From Gigaspora margarita (taxonomy: Eukaryota; Glomeromycota; Glomeromycetes; Diversisporales; Gigasporaceae), in contig WTPW01000362.1 in assembly GCA_009809945.1 (NCBI GenBank), positions 140,517-204,516 of the forward strand: a stretch of DNA of 64,000 nucleotides, given 5' to 3'. Shown one piece after another: positions 1-12,189 of this stretch. Positions within the stretch are counted from its first letter, which is position 1. The number at the start of each line of letters is the position of its first letter. The position numbers and the translations under genes were made by a program. The notes under the pieces were generated by a model. It saw only the letters and a list, made by a program, of their open reading frames with translations. It did not search any database and was not told the DNA's origin.

Positions 1-870
1 AATCTTATGATTCATAAATTTTACTAATTAATTCTAACTAACTTATATAATGTTCCTAGATTCAGCATGACTGCATCACACAGCTACTCTAATTTTGGTG
101 ATCTTTCTGTATGGGTTCATTTTAGTAATATGAAAAGTGAAATTTGAATCTAAGTGTATATATGTTGTTTAACTCCCCCCATAATTTGCTCAATCGAGAG
201 GGGGGTTATATTAAACATAGATTTAAATTGGAATAGCCTTAATAACCAGTAGTGCTATACATTAATAATTACAGGTTGGTAAAATTTCAGAAATCTAACG
301 TGTAATGTGGAATTAGTTTGCATTAGAATTATCTTGATTTCTATATTGTTAATATCGAATTAGTTTAGCTCATATTGGAATGATTGTAATTGCAAGTGAT
401 TGCAATACAGAACTTATTATAGTAGTTTGCAGACATCTGCAGATCATGATGCCATGTAAAATCACAGGAAATCAGCTAATTTTAGCTGATTTTTTGATCT
501 TAGACTATCTTAAAGATTTCGAATAGATATTGATGTTACTGCATATGGACTATTTGACTCATTTGGGTGATATTTTTGAATCACATATTAAGATTTCCTG
601 AATTTAGTACATCAAATCTTACCAATCAAATTAATTTGGTATTATCAGTATGTGACAATTTAAAACTTGTATCATCAAACATAGTAACATGGGAATAGAT
701 AATCAGAAAAAAAATCTAATTGGCTAATTTAAATGTACTTTATTTAACAAGCTATATTCTTTCTTTCAAGTTTGGAGCATAACATCATCAAACATCATCC
801 CAAAATAGGTATATTAGTTTCTCCCTAATTAGGAGTAATCATTGTACAAATCAAAATTTGGTGAGGAGTA
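1..870. other. AT-rich sequence without a gene
   Basis: No coding region is recognisable. The only clear structure is a short inverted repeat, with arms at about 165-180 (ending in a run of six C) and 198-218 (starting with a run of G), able to form a small hairpin. Confidence 0.5.
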
Positions 871-878
871 CATAGATG

Positions 879-1158
879 CAGTTTTGTCACAGAACAGCTT
901 TGGACAATGATTTGGACAATCTTGGACAATCTTGGACAATTAAATAAAGTAAAATTACTTAAAATTTTATTAAGATAACCTATTTTAATTTTAACTGGAA
1001 TGTGTTCAGCACCTAAAAAAATATATAGTTATATATTTTTTAGATAGATTTATTAATTATTAAAGCCTGGACAAGCTTTGGACAATCTTGGACATTTGGA
1101 CAATTTTGGACATGGACAAGCCAAAAAAGGCTGTGGACAGCCAAAACGTACAACACTG
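879..1158. mobile_element. hAT-like MITE, 280 bp
   Basis: The ends are inverted: left CAGTTTTGTCAC, and right, read on the minus strand, CAGTGTTGTACG. The flanking 8-mers CATAGATG (871-878) and CCTAGATG (1159-1166) match at 7 of 8 bases, as expected for a hAT target-site duplication. The interior carries repeated TTGGACAA words. It is the same family as the element at 15,140-15,407 but in the opposite orientation. It has no coding capacity. Confidence 0.75.
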
Positions 1159-1239
1159 CCTAGATGTACCCACATATACACTAGCCTCGTACCCAGGGAA
1201 GTGCTTTATGTAACAACCTCCAAAAAATGACCTTTTTGT

Positions 1240-4200
1240 TATTTGAGGCCTATTTTATTAATGACCATGCCCAGTTTTCCTTCTTTTGGTATACTAAAGA
1301 AGTTGGTCTGTGTTAGGGTACATGAAATGTCTGATTTTTTCAGATATTCTGGGCCTTATCTGTCATTAGATTTGCTGCACTAGTTTCTATAATTTTGAGA
1401 TCCTCAAGGCTCCAGGTCCATTTTTTACTGCTATTTGGTATTTCCTTTTCTGTCTTTTCCAAGCTGTAAGATATAGTTTTTACTTACAAGACCAGTCTTT
1501 TAGTCTAATTGGAAAAACAGAAAGGGCTTCTTGTACCATTTTTTTTGCATCTTCTGAGTAGTGCAGGTTCTATTTTCAACTTTCATTTATTGCCCAGAAG
1601 TTCTTGCTAGACCAGATCTTTACCTAGACTATTATCAATCTTGTATCAAGCATGTCTGGCAGTACTAGAGCATTTAATTTGTTATTTTTCTGTGTTTGTT
1701 AGTATATAGCATACCTTAAAAAGAGTCTTTATTTGTTCTTTTTCTAGGAGATTATTATCTCAATGATTTTGACTAATTGTTTTCTGTTTGAGATGAGTAT
1801 ATAGGAGGCAAACTAGACCCTAGATAATAAAAGTGATTTTGCTATTAAAATTCTATTCTTAAATGAGAGCACTTTTCTTTTTATATTTCCTGTTAACTTT
1901 TTCAGTTTTGTGGTAACATTATCCTAAAGAGTTCTGCTTGGTTGTACTTTTTTATTTACCTCAAACCTGAGAATTTAATTGTTCAGTTTTTCTAATTTGT
2001 TAAAACTTTCATCCCCTAGTGCTATCTAAAGTGCTTTTTTTATTAATGGTAGTAATTTGGATTTTCCTTGTTTACAACTGCATTCTGATGCCTCATATTT
2101 TATTAAAAGGTTTATTAAAGTATTCCAGTCTTCTATTGAACATAAACTCACTATTAGGCTATTAACATGGGCAGTAACCTTAAACTTTGTAGGTCCTGTT
2201 AATGCTCTGTTTATTTTTTTGCTTCAATAGTCTTTAGAAAGGTTCAAATGCTATTATATAAAGCAGAGAAGAAAAAGGGTCCTCTTGCCTAACTTTTTAC
2301 TAGGTTTAAATGGAGTTGAAAGTAGGCCAGTATCTATTATATGCACCAATTAGTTTGCAAATAGGCTTTAGTTTGTTTTACAAAAACTGGGCTAAAGTTC
2401 ATTTTTTCAAGTACTCATATTAGGTAATTGTGGTACACTCTATCAAAGGCCTTCTTTTGGTTCAGAAAAAGAAGCCATATTGCTGTATTGAGCTAGTTTC
2501 CTTGACTTCTTATTGTACTTTTAATATCCAAGACAGCATTAACAATTGGCCTACTTTTTATAAAACCTGCTTGATGTTCATCTATAATGTCTTTGCAGAT
2601 ATAGTTGAGTCTGTTTGCCATGATCTTTATAAAAATCTTAGTATCTGAATTCACTAGTGAAATAGATCTCTAATTATTAATGTTTTCAAGAGCATCACTC
2701 TTCTTAAAAAGCAGTATAATTACCAATTTCTACTATAAGTCTGGGATTATGCCCAAGCCAGAGATGGTAAATGACTTTAAATACCCAAATAACCCAAATG
2801 ACAAATGACCAGTTATTGGTTATTCCACGACCCAAATGACTTAAGAAGGTCATTTAACTCTGGTTAATTGATTATCTAATACTTTTAGCCAATCAAAATT
2901 GATTATTGTTCTCTGTAAAATGAAAATTCTTAGATACTATCCCATAAAAATTATTACACATGATAAATAACTGATGACCCCAAATAACTAGTTATCATTT
3001 TGATGAATAATTGCAATTTATATTTTGACTAAATAGCTAGATGATTTCTTGTAAAGCAACTTTCTAATCAAATCATAAGGCCAGGTATGAAATGATTAAA
3101 AAAAAATAGTAGACAAAAAATAATTTATTTACTTATTTTTAAAAAAAAAGTTTGTGAATAATAATTTACCAATTACAAAATGATATAAATCATTTTTGAA
3201 TTTACATATGGCATGTTAATTGACATGAATTGAGAATTGATACAAACATATATATTATTTAAAACATTCATTATATAAGTTTTTTATAAGCAGTAGGATG
3301 TCAACTCTATACAAAATGACCTAATAACCAAATAACCCTGGTCATTTGGAAATGACCATAGTCATTTGGTCACAAGTCATTTCCAAATGACCAAAATTTG
3401 AATGACCTCAAATAACTGGTCATTTTGAGGTTATTTGAGATCACTTAAAATATTGGCAAATGACCAGGCCATTTACTATCCCTGGCCCAAGCTAAGTGTG
3501 TATTAAAGACATTTTTGAGAATTGGAGAAACTTTATTATAAAAAGCTTTGTAAAATTTATATGTTAAGCTGTTTAAGCTTGGGTTTTGTAGTTTGGAAGT
3601 TTATTAATTGTATTTGTAATTTTCTGTAAGCTAATTTCTTTTATTAGTTATTATTTTGTTGTTGTAACACTGATAGAAGGTTGTATATTAGAGTCTTTAC
3701 CACTGCTATATCTATTGGTTTTACCTGGTACAGTACCTTGAATTGTTTCTTATATAATATAGAATTTTTATTCATTTCTCTAAAGCTAGAAATACCAGAT
3801 TTTTATCCATATTTGTTGCCTCATATGATTTTTTGACTTGTACTATTCAAAAAAATACTTTGTTGATTTTTTACTTTCTTCTAGCCATTTGATATTTGAT
3901 TTTAATTGCTATATTTTTGTCAAGAGTTTTAACTCTTTCTGCAACTCTGAGTTTAGCTGCACTACTATAATGCTCAGATCTGTTAGTTGAGGGTTCTTGG
4001 TTATTTTGAAATTTAGTTTTGTTGTTCTTTTGTAAATTTTTTGCATATAAGTTTCAGAGTAATTGGTGGCTTGCAGATCCTAAAAATTAATTGGTACCAG
4101 ACCTTATAGTAATTCTAGTCTGATGTTGTCTCCTCATTTCTTAGATCTGCTTCTATTTTCTTTGATATAAAAGGATTATCCAACATGCATGGGTTAAGTT

Positions 4201-4780
4201 TCTATAGAGAGGGCTTAAGTGTTTCTTGGTTTTTATATAAAGAACATTATATGAGGAGATGGTCTAAGTTTCTGAACTTAGTTTCTGTCTTTTTACATAT
4301 CTATATATAATTATTATCAAGGAATAAGTAGTCTAAACTTGTAGCTATAGATCACCTATTTCCTACATTTTGTGGTAAGTAATAAAGAGTTGTTGTTTGC
4401 TTACACAAACTGTATCTGCAAAACCCTCTATAAGTTCTTCTAATTTATTTCAAGTTGGATTATAGTGACTATGTGATTGGCTAATTCTATTGTCTTTGGG
4501 TTCAGATTGTATTATTGAAGTTGTTAGCTACAATATTAATCATATTAGTGTTTATACTAGCATAGCGGACATTAAATCCAATTGGTCAATCATTTATATA
4601 TATCCTGCATATATCATCTGACTTAGAATGAATTGTTGACCATGAAAATAAATTGTTGAGATAAACCAAATACATATTCAGAAACTACACCTTTCGCTTT
4701 ATATACTATCAAAATAATTACAAAAATAGAGAAATAATCATAAGGGTTTTCTATATGAGGTTTTTTTAAATTTAGTCATT
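1240..4780 (-). pseudogene. LINE reverse transcriptase relic (ORF2 part)
   Basis: On the minus strand the motif FLNQKKAFDRVYHNYL (about 2,425-2,472; AFDRV at 2,436-2,450) matches the LINE RT block usually written DxxKAFDRVxH. About 150 nt further on, VRQEDPFSSLLYIIAFEP (about 2,235-2,295) corresponds to the RQGDPLSPLLF block. After that, AHVNSLIV at about 2,150-2,180 stands where the catalytic (Y/F)ADD motif belongs, so both catalytic aspartates are lost. Residues resembling NPxMLDNPFI near 4,140-4,190 fit the region upstream of RT. The frame is broken repeatedly and a hAT-like MITE sits inside. It is non-functional. Confidence 0.8.
2759..3484. mobile_element. hAT-like MITE, 726 bp, perfect 8-bp duplication
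   Basis: The terminal inverted repeats are CAGAGATGGTAAATGAC on the left and, read inwards from the right, CAGGGATAGTAAATGGC. The identical 8-mer GCCCAAGC flanks both sides (2,751-2,758 and 3,485-3,492), diagnostic of hAT-type integration. The subterminal parts repeat AAATGACC and AAATAACC words in both orientations. A relative lies at 14,215-15,057. It has no coding capacity and is inserted in the LINE RT relic. Confidence 0.9.
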
Positions 4781-4791
4781 ACTTATACATA

Positions 4792-7201
4792 CTGTAAATT
4801 GCTAAAAATAAGCACCTCCTTCCAATATGTAGGGTGTGCTTATTTTCAAATAAATATTTTGAATGATCTTCACTGAAAATTTCTGAAAATTTCTGATCAC
4901 ATATACTATATTTTGATTATAATCAATCTGAATATAATAAGTTATTAATGGCTATATGGAGCAAAGTGATAATTATAATTGAAAGTAGTTGTAGCATATA
5001 ATTGGGCTTTAGTATCAATTGCAATTTGGTACTTACCCTGCATATTTATTACAAACATTAATCATGATTGTATGCCGATAAACAAATAATTATTATTAAG
5101 TGAATTAGTTAGTAATTTATATAATAATTTTTGCCAATTCAAAATAACCTACTGTTTGGTGATGATTTACAAGAAATTTTACTATGCTAACTATAAACAA
5201 TTTTATAACAAGACTTGTAGCGCATATCATAGACTAATAGAATCTCAAATTTTATACAAAAGTATTGAAAACTCGTGAAGATATTAACGTTTTTGTAAAT
5301 TCGAATGCATACCTTTTTGCAAGTTTTTACCTAAACTTCAAATGCATTCTGAAGCACTTTCTCAAAATGAAACCTCCAAAATGTGACTAAGTAAGTTAAT
5401 AGAATAGTTATTTGAAAGTCTTCAGTTAAAATTTCATCAAAAACAGATTAATATTGACGAAGTTATGATGATTTTTCAATTTGCTTCCAGATTCGGAATT
5501 TTCTAAAATTTACAATTTTGATGAAAACAGAAAAATTCTATCACAGGCTGATTTTTACAAGTTCAAATGAAACAAGTTACTGCGCACTAAGTAAACTTTT
5601 AGAGCATATTATTAACTAATAGAATCTCAAATTTTATGAAAAAATGTTAAAAACTTGTGAAAATATTAATGTTTTTGTAAATTTAGAACGCATACGTTTT
5701 TGCAAACAATTTTGGCACGTGATATACGTTTTTGGAAATAGAAAAAATCTTTCATCAAAGATTTCTCTATGAGTTCTTGTCCAAATTTGATAAAAAATTT
5801 TTTATTTGAATTCTATATATTTGTAGAATTAAAATAAAAAAAATTTCATCGAATTTGGACAAGAACTCGTAGAGAAATCTTTGATGAAAGATTTTTTCTA
5901 TTTCCAAAAACGTATATCACGTGCCAAAATTGTTTGCAAAAACGTATGCATTCCGAATTTACAAAAACATTAATATCTTCACGAGTTTTTACCATTTTTT
6001 ATAAAATTTGAGATTCTATTAGTCAATAATATGTTCTAAAAGTTTGCTTAGTGCGCAGTAACTTGTTTCATTTGAACTTGTAAAAATCTAGCCTGTGATA
6101 GAATTTTTCTGTTTTCATCAAAATTGTAAATTTTAGAAAATCCCNAATCNGGAAGCAAATTGAAAAATCATCATAACTTCGTCAATATTAATCTGTTTTT
6201 TGATGAAATTTTAACTGAAGGCTTTCAAATACCTATTCTATTAACTTACTTAGTCACGTTTTGGAGGTTTCATTTTGAGAAAGTGCTTCAGGATGCATTT
6301 TGAAGTTTAGGCGAAATCTTGCGAAAAAGTATGCATCCAAATTTACAAAACCGTTAATATCTTCACGAATTTTCAATACTTTTTTATAAAATTTGAGATT
6401 CTATTAGTCTATGATATGCGCTACAAGTCTTGTTATAAATTTTTTTTAGTTAGTATAGTAAAATTTCTTGTAAATCATTGCCAAATAGTGGGTTATTTTG
6501 AAAAAAACAAAAAAAACATTACAAAGAAGCTGCGTTGAACTTGTTTACAGAAACTTTCATCAAAGATATCTCCACGAGTTCTTGACCAAATTTGATGAAA
6601 ATTTTTTTATTTTAATTCTACAAATCCATAGAATTCAAATAAAAAATTTTTTATTAAATTTGGTCAAGAATTCATAGAGATAATATTAATAAAAGTTTTC
6701 AAAAGTTAAAATATTTATGTACTATGGCATGAATAGCAAAAATTCATGATGCGAATAGCAATTCCCTATTTTTATATGCTGAACAATTTTTTTTAAAACA
6801 CCTGAACCTAAGAGCACTATCTAAATGTATTAATTTAGTTTTTAGCAAATTACTATAAAAACTTAATGTAATAATTAAATTTTTAGCAAATTTACTTGAA
6901 TTTAGAGGTAGCAAAAACTTTAAAATTTGTACAGATCAGTTATGACCTATATGAGAGATATCTTATAAACAAAAGATCTAATCTGATCTTGTAATACAGA
7001 GCTTGTAGATTAATTGTGAATATAATTGAACTATTTCGAATATTAGTCCAAGTAGATTGCACAAAAATTTTAAGGTTTGATTTATAATATTAAATTATGT
7101 AGATCACAGCTAATTTCGGTTAGAGGTGCTTATTTTTGGAGATTTACAATTGTTATAGGGGGTGCTTATTTTTGGGGGTGCTTATTTTTGGCGATTTACG
7201 G
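4792..7201. mobile_element. TA-flanked foldback element, 2.4 kb
   Basis: The ends are CTGTAAATTGC and, from the right, CCGTAAATCGC, each followed by AAAAATAAGCACC and each flanked by TA (4,790-4,791; 7,202-7,203). TA duplication and short inverted ends indicate a Tc1/mariner/pogo-type non-autonomous element. The right end has two extra direct copies of the AAATAAGCACC word. Inside is a 1.36-kb palindrome. No transposase is visible. It is inserted in the LINE relic. Confidence 0.8.
5141..6500. repeat. 1.36-kb imperfect palindrome
   Basis: The left arm, beginning AAAATAACCTACTGTTTGG at 5,141, is repeated inverted up to 6,500; the centre is near 5,820. The arms are about 680 bp and match with scattered substitutions (for example the block around CACGTGATATACG at about 5,717 and its inverse at about 5,925). 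The centre is a hairpin of the type TTTTATTT-GAATTC-TATA. Two undetermined bases (6,145, 6,150) fall in the right arm. A transcript would form a long double-stranded RNA. Confidence 0.85.
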
Positions 7202-7970
7202 TATATGAACCTCTAAATCAAAAAAATAGTATTTAGATCTCTAGTATTTGAGTTTGTTCTCAAGATTATAGTACATGTACTTGACAAAAGTCAAAACTGG
7301 GTTTAACTTTTGTAATTATAAATATAATAAAGTAAAACTGAAAAACTTGTTGAAACTATTGGAAGAAAGGTTTGAGTTTCACATACTTTTTACTTACAGT
7401 TGTTTGCTATTCTTTTTAATATATTTATGTATATTAATTTAATTATTATTTTTCTTATTATTTATTGCTAGCAATTTAGTTTTGATACAAAGCTCTTCAT
7501 ACACGCATCTAATAGATCATTATTTAAAATTTAAGATATCGACATTTTTTTAAATTTAATCAAATTATATATACTATTCTCCAAAGTAATAGATTATTGT
7601 AATTAATAAAATTTTAAAAATGTGTCTTTTATTAATTAATACTGTTATATTTTGTGAAATATTTTACTTTGGGTTTGTTTTAATATAAGCCTATTAGCCA
7701 ATCAGATCTTGTAAATTCATGAAATGATCTATAAAAATTAACCAATCAGAATGTAAGCCTGCTATGATGTTTATACTAGGTACCTATGCTTCTAAAATAT
7801 TACATCTATTCAAGATATTTGGAGAGTATAAACATTTGTAGCTTGAAATATTAGATGTTTTAGTTGAAAATTAGCAGTTATTACCCCGCAATTATATAAA
7901 ATTTGTTGATTACTAAAACTTATTCTTTTGTTTTCTGCTAGTATAGCTACTTTTGATGACTATATTGAGT

Positions 7971-8134
7971 CTAGATACTATTAACTCTTAAGTAAGTTTT
8001 GCATGAACATTTATTCAAATTGGTTTCTTGAATTAATATAGTATCTATCTTATAATATTTAAGGAGAATTAGTATTTTTTTACATTTACTTCTATTGTTA
8101 AGTCCTTTAATATTCAACGTTGTGACTATGATTA
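7971..8134 (-). pseudogene. LINE AP-endonuclease N-terminal relic
   Basis: On the minus strand, downstream of the MITE border, the frame gives TTLNIKGLNNRSKC and then KIDTILIQETNLN. This matches the start of LINE exonuclease-endonuclease-phosphatase domains (NVRGLN followed by DIIxLQET), including the metal-binding Glu of the QET motif. The frame stops at 7,971; the rest of the domain cannot be followed. The open frame continues upstream into the MITE at 8,135-8,451, but that part is not LINE coding sequence. Confidence 0.7.
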
Positions 8135-8451
8135 CTGTATGTGTTTGAAAATAAGCTACCTTTTTTGGCCAAAAAATTACACAAAAAAACATAGGGTAGC
8201 TTATTTTCGAAATATTGAGTTTTTTGAAAAAATTGAAAAATGTACTAATAAAAAGTTGCCCAAATGACACCAAATTTTTACTATAGTATATTTTGATGCC
8301 CTGAACAAGTTTACTTAATAGCACTTTTGAGGTTTACTTAGTAAAATTTAGACTTTTATATGTAGCAACTGCTAACAGGTTTTTTAAGATTTTTGAAAAA
8401 AATCAGGGGGTAGCTTATTTTAGGTAGTAGCTTATTTTCAGACATATATAG
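8135..8451. mobile_element. TA-flanked MITE, 317 bp, inserted in the LINE endonuclease
   Basis: The ends CTGTATGTGTTTGAAAATAAG and, inverted, CTATATATGTCTGAAAATAAG are both flanked by TA (8,133-8,134; 8,452-8,453). The word AAATAAGCTACC occurs at both ends and again just inside. It belongs with the elements at 10,745-12,113 and 46,504-47,363. It has no coding capacity. Confidence 0.8.
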
Positions 8452-8869
8452 TACATGTTTTTTCTTATTGTTGCAATGTTTTAGATTTTTTATATGGGCC
8501 CAGGTTTTCTCTTTTATCTTTTTTATTTTTTTCTTCTTTTTTTGTTGTACTTGACCTTAGTGAATCCATTATCCACTTCTAGTTGTATTATATTTTCAGT
8601 TTCATCACTTATTAGAGTTTGTTAATTATGTAACATGTTGTTGTCATTCTGATTATTCTCTTTTTTTGTTCATAATAGGACTTACTAGTACAATATTCTC
8701 TTTGTTCAAAAATATTGTTAATGCCATAGGGGGTTCCAAATTAACTAATGCCACTACCTCTTTATTATATAAGCCTGATTGTGTCCTCACTATTTCCAGT
8801 AAGAGTTCTATTCAACTATATGAACATCCTACTCTATTACTACAATTTCTTATATATTAAGATCCTATT

Positions 8870-9095
8870 TCTGTTATTGTAAAGATTTTTTATTCTTCCT
8901 CTTCTATTTCTTAATTAGGTTCTGATGCTTCTATCCTTATAGTTTGCTTGTTCTTGAGTTTTTTGAATTCTTTGTAGAATCAGCTTAATTTGTTAGCTTC
9001 TTTTAATTGATTACAGTTTCTTTTAATATAGCCTTTCCCATTACAGAAAAAGCAGAGTTTTGGAGACTTCTTCTATTCTGTTACCACCTCCTTGC
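8870..9095 (-). pseudogene. LINE ORF1-type zinc-knuckle relic
   Basis: On the minus strand at 9,054-9,013 the peptide CFFCNGKGYIKRNC has the CX2CX4HX4C spacing of a retroelement zinc knuckle, with Tyr in place of the His ligand. Such knuckles bind nucleic acid in LINE ORF1 and gag proteins. It lies upstream of the endonuclease relic in LINE orientation. The upstream sequence is cut off by the element starting at 9,099. Confidence 0.65.
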
Positions 9096-9098
9096 CTT

Positions 9099-9741
9099 TA
9101 GTGTTTCGATCTGCAATCTGACTAATTCGGATTGATCCGATAATTCAGATTAGATGCAGATATCCGTATCCGTCAATTTAATATGGATAGATCCCTAATA
9201 CATTTCGGATAAAGGATAAGGATTATCTGGATAATAATCCTACATATATATGCTTTCATTATTGGCGAATAACTACCAAACTATTCGAAAGCACTTAAAA
9301 AAATAGCTGTTCACTGCACATTCAGATGCTATAAATGTATCACGGATAACAACCCTTATACTCATCCTATAATATAACCCAATATGAGTAAATAAATAAA
9401 CTGAACAAACAGAACTCGAGATTCGAGTTTCGTAATAATAATAAAAATAAAAATAATAAAAATAATTAAGTAATTTATTTCTAATTATTACAAAACTCGA
9501 ATCTCAAGCTATGTTTATTTATTTTATTTTTTTGTTTAAATTAAACTAATTAAAAATGATGAAATTTTACATAATAAANATTATTCTAACCNGATAGCCT
9601 CTAACATTAAGGCCCTAACCTTGTCTAACNCACTTAGTTTATTTACAAAATCNGTTTGCGCAAATAAGTAAAATGCNGTANACANGTTTGGAATGAAGCC
9701 TAATTTAAAACCGGTTCCAATCTGAATAGATCGAAACACTA
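9099..9741. mobile_element. Inverted-repeat element with ambiguous bases
   Basis: The outer ends TAGTGTTTCGATC and GATCGAAACACTA are exact inverses. Subterminal CAATCTGA and AATTCGGAT words recur inverted. A second hairpin (about 9,411-9,508) has arms containing CTCGAGATTCGAGTTTCG. Several N bases fall at 9,579-9,685. No convincing target duplication is seen. It is probably a hAT-like MITE, by its ends only. Confidence 0.5.
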
Positions 9742-10555
9742 ATTGTAACACTACTTTTGAAGAATATTTCTATAATTGAATCTGAATTAATTCAAATTAC
9801 TAACCCGAATTAAAAATTCGAATTATAATCGAATCTGTTGAAGCAATCTGAATTCAATCCCAGATAGCCTTTTTAAAATAGGATAGAAACACTATCTGCC
9901 ATGATAGTACCCATATTATTAAAAACTCCTCTGTGATTACTTCTTTGTTTGCAATTAGAACTTTTCTTAATCTTACTAACAGTAATTCTTGGTTGATTCT
10001 AAACAAATATAACTATAAAAGGCTTGTTAAAACATGTTTATGCCCTTTTTTGCATATTTTTTTCTTATATTATGTTTGTTAGTGAAGATTATTTTTAGGT
10101 ATATACAAGTTCCCTTAAAAAAATGTAGTTTGGCCCCAATAAAGTCTGCTCTCATTTTGCTATAAAGCATGACAACTATATCATGAATAGAGATTTTGAA
10201 TATTTTGTATATCAAACATCAATACATTATTGTTCTTGAAAAGAAAGTAGAGTAAGTGGCCCTTCTACTAGTTAGTTTTGTAAAAAGACCTGACTACAAT
10301 TTTGTTTTTTGGGCAAGTATCTTATTACTGATTTTTCTATTAATATTGGGCTCTGCATTTATATTTATTTACTAACACCCATATGCAAGTCAGATGAGCT
10401 CACCTCATCTGATCTCTCATTGCATAAATTGCTATAACCTTCTATACTAGAGGCTATAAAACTTTTTCACAAAAATTATTTGCTTCAAGTTTTCCTTGTT
10501 GGTTTTCTATTGCTACTTCACATTACATAATCGCTAGCTAGTATAACTTGTTGTC
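9742..10555. other. Intergenic sequence, no recognisable gene
   Basis: Stretches up to 9,890 repeat GAATT, TCGAAT and AATCTGAATT words, probably a further part of the neighbouring repeat. The rest shows no gene or repeat that I can support. Confidence 0.35.
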
Positions 10556-10744
10556 TTGAACTAGTATTATAGTTGATTTTATTACTCTAAGATTTTGTGG
10601 TGCTGATTGGAACCTGGAAATGGCATGATCAATGATTTGGGAACTTGTATGACTTTAATTAAAAGTCTAAATATTGATTGCTAAACATGTATAAATAATT
10701 ATATAATAATCAGTGATACAAATATAAATAGTAAATAATAAATA

Positions 10745-12113
10745 TCATATATTCCTGAAAATAAGCTAACTTTTATTAGATGATTTTAAGTAAAAAAACT
10801 AAGTAGCTTATTTTTGAGATATACAGGTTTTTGAAGTTTTATGCCTGGTAGCAAAAGTAGCTTATTATCGAGTATTATTTTTTAAAAAAAATTCTCATAC
10901 ATAAAAACTTGCATATTGAGATTCAAACAGGTTTTTTCATATACATATGTATTAAAGCTCTGGCATGTATCATAGTAGTACATACATACATACACTATAT
11001 TTATAGAATAATATTATTACTACTATATATTATAATTTATTTTTATTCTTTTAGTTTTTTATTTGTTTTTTTTATGTTTTTTTTATTTTTATTATTATTA
11101 TTATTTTTTTTATTCTTTTTTTTACATTTTTTTCTTTTTTTTTATTAATTTCTTTTTTATTTTATTTATTTTTTTTTATATTTTTTTTTTATTATTTATT
11201 TTTATATTCTTTTTTATTCTTTTTTATTATTATTTATTTTTTCTTATTCTTGTTTTTATTCTTTTTCTTATTTTTTTTTATTTTTTTTTATTTTTTATTA
11301 TTTATTTTTTTAAGCAGTTCTTTTTTAATTCTTCTTGCCATTATTTTTATTTAAATTTGTTTTTTATTTTTTTCAATTTTTTTAAATTTTTTTCTTTACT
11401 TTATTTTTTTAAATATTCTTATTTTTATTTAAATATGTATATTTTATTTTATTTAATTTATTTCTTTTTTATTTATTATTTTTTTTTAAATTATCAGTTT
11501 TATTTATTTTTTTTAATTTTTGCCTTTATTTATTTTTTTTAAATTATCACTTTTAAACTATTAAATTAAGGTTTTTTATTTATATATTTATTTTTTTACT
11601 TTTTTTCACTTATTTTTATTTTGTTATTTTTATTTATTTATTATTTATTATTCTTTCTGAATATTTTTATTGGTAGGTAAGGGTAGATAGATAGGACAAA
11701 TGAACCTTTTGTGAGTAAAAAAGTGAGCAGATGGATCTTTTATAAGTAGAAAAATAGATGTTTTTAAGATGGAAGTAGATAAGTTTTGTGGATATGCAAT
11801 AGTAGGAATAAAAAATAAATTTCTAGTTATTTCCAAGTATAGAAATAACCAGCAATTTACTTTTATTCCTACTATTGCATATATGCATAGAGATGCTATC
11901 TGTAATAAATTAAACTAGTAGATATCTAAATCTTATTTCCAGTAGCATTTGATATAAAAGGAGTAGCTTATTTTTGGAACAAAATATTTTATTATTGTTT
12001 TGATTTGAAAAGCAGGGGTAGCTTATTTTCATGTGAAACATATTTTTAGATTTTTTGTTCAAAACAAAGTGGGTAGCTTATTTTCAGAGTAGCTTATTTT
12101 TGGGAATATTCAG
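10745..12113. mobile_element. TA-flanked inverted-repeat element, 1.37 kb
   Basis: The ends TCATATATTCCTGAAAATAAG and, inverted, CTGAATATTCCCAAAAATAAG are flanked by TA (10,743-10,744; 12,114-12,115). The AAATAAGCTAC word recurs at least six times near the two ends. Copy B has the uninterrupted sequence AAATAAGATATCGATCCC at 19,549, an empty site that confirms insertion at a TA. The middle is T-rich simple sequence. No transposase is seen. Confidence 0.8.
11035..11645. repeat. T-rich low-complexity tract
   Basis: About 600 bases consist almost only of T runs broken by A and occasional C/G. The long open frame through it encodes only Phe, Tyr, Leu and Ile and is not a gene. It lies inside the element 10,745-12,113. 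Confidence 0.85.
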
Positions 12114-12189
12114 TAAGGCATCGATCCCAAGGAGAAAAGTGTCTAGTTTTATGCTCTTAAAAGGTAATTTTTGATCTGATAATATCTTA

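Larger units (their letters stand above)
1200..9095 (-). mobile_element. Decayed LINE (non-LTR retrotransposon), split by DNA elements
   Basis: Read on the minus strand from about 9,095 down to about 1,200, the order is zinc knuckle (9,013-9,054), AP-endonuclease start (8,134-7,974), then reverse transcriptase (about 4,780-1,240). This is the ORF1-ORF2 order of L1/Tx1-type LINEs. Many stops and frameshifts break it. It is interrupted by a hAT-like MITE (2,759-3,484), a 2.4-kb foldback element (4,792-7,201) and a TA-flanked MITE (8,135-8,451), so the LINE is older than all three. The exact ends are not visible, and the clade assignment is an inference from motif order. Confidence 0.8.

Noticed and set aside
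2430-2648. 72-codon plus-strand frame
   Set aside because: Antisense to the LINE reverse-transcriptase block.
11063-11542. 159-codon open frame
   Set aside because: It lies in a T-rich simple-sequence tract and encodes almost only Phe, Tyr, Leu and Ile. Not a real membrane protein.
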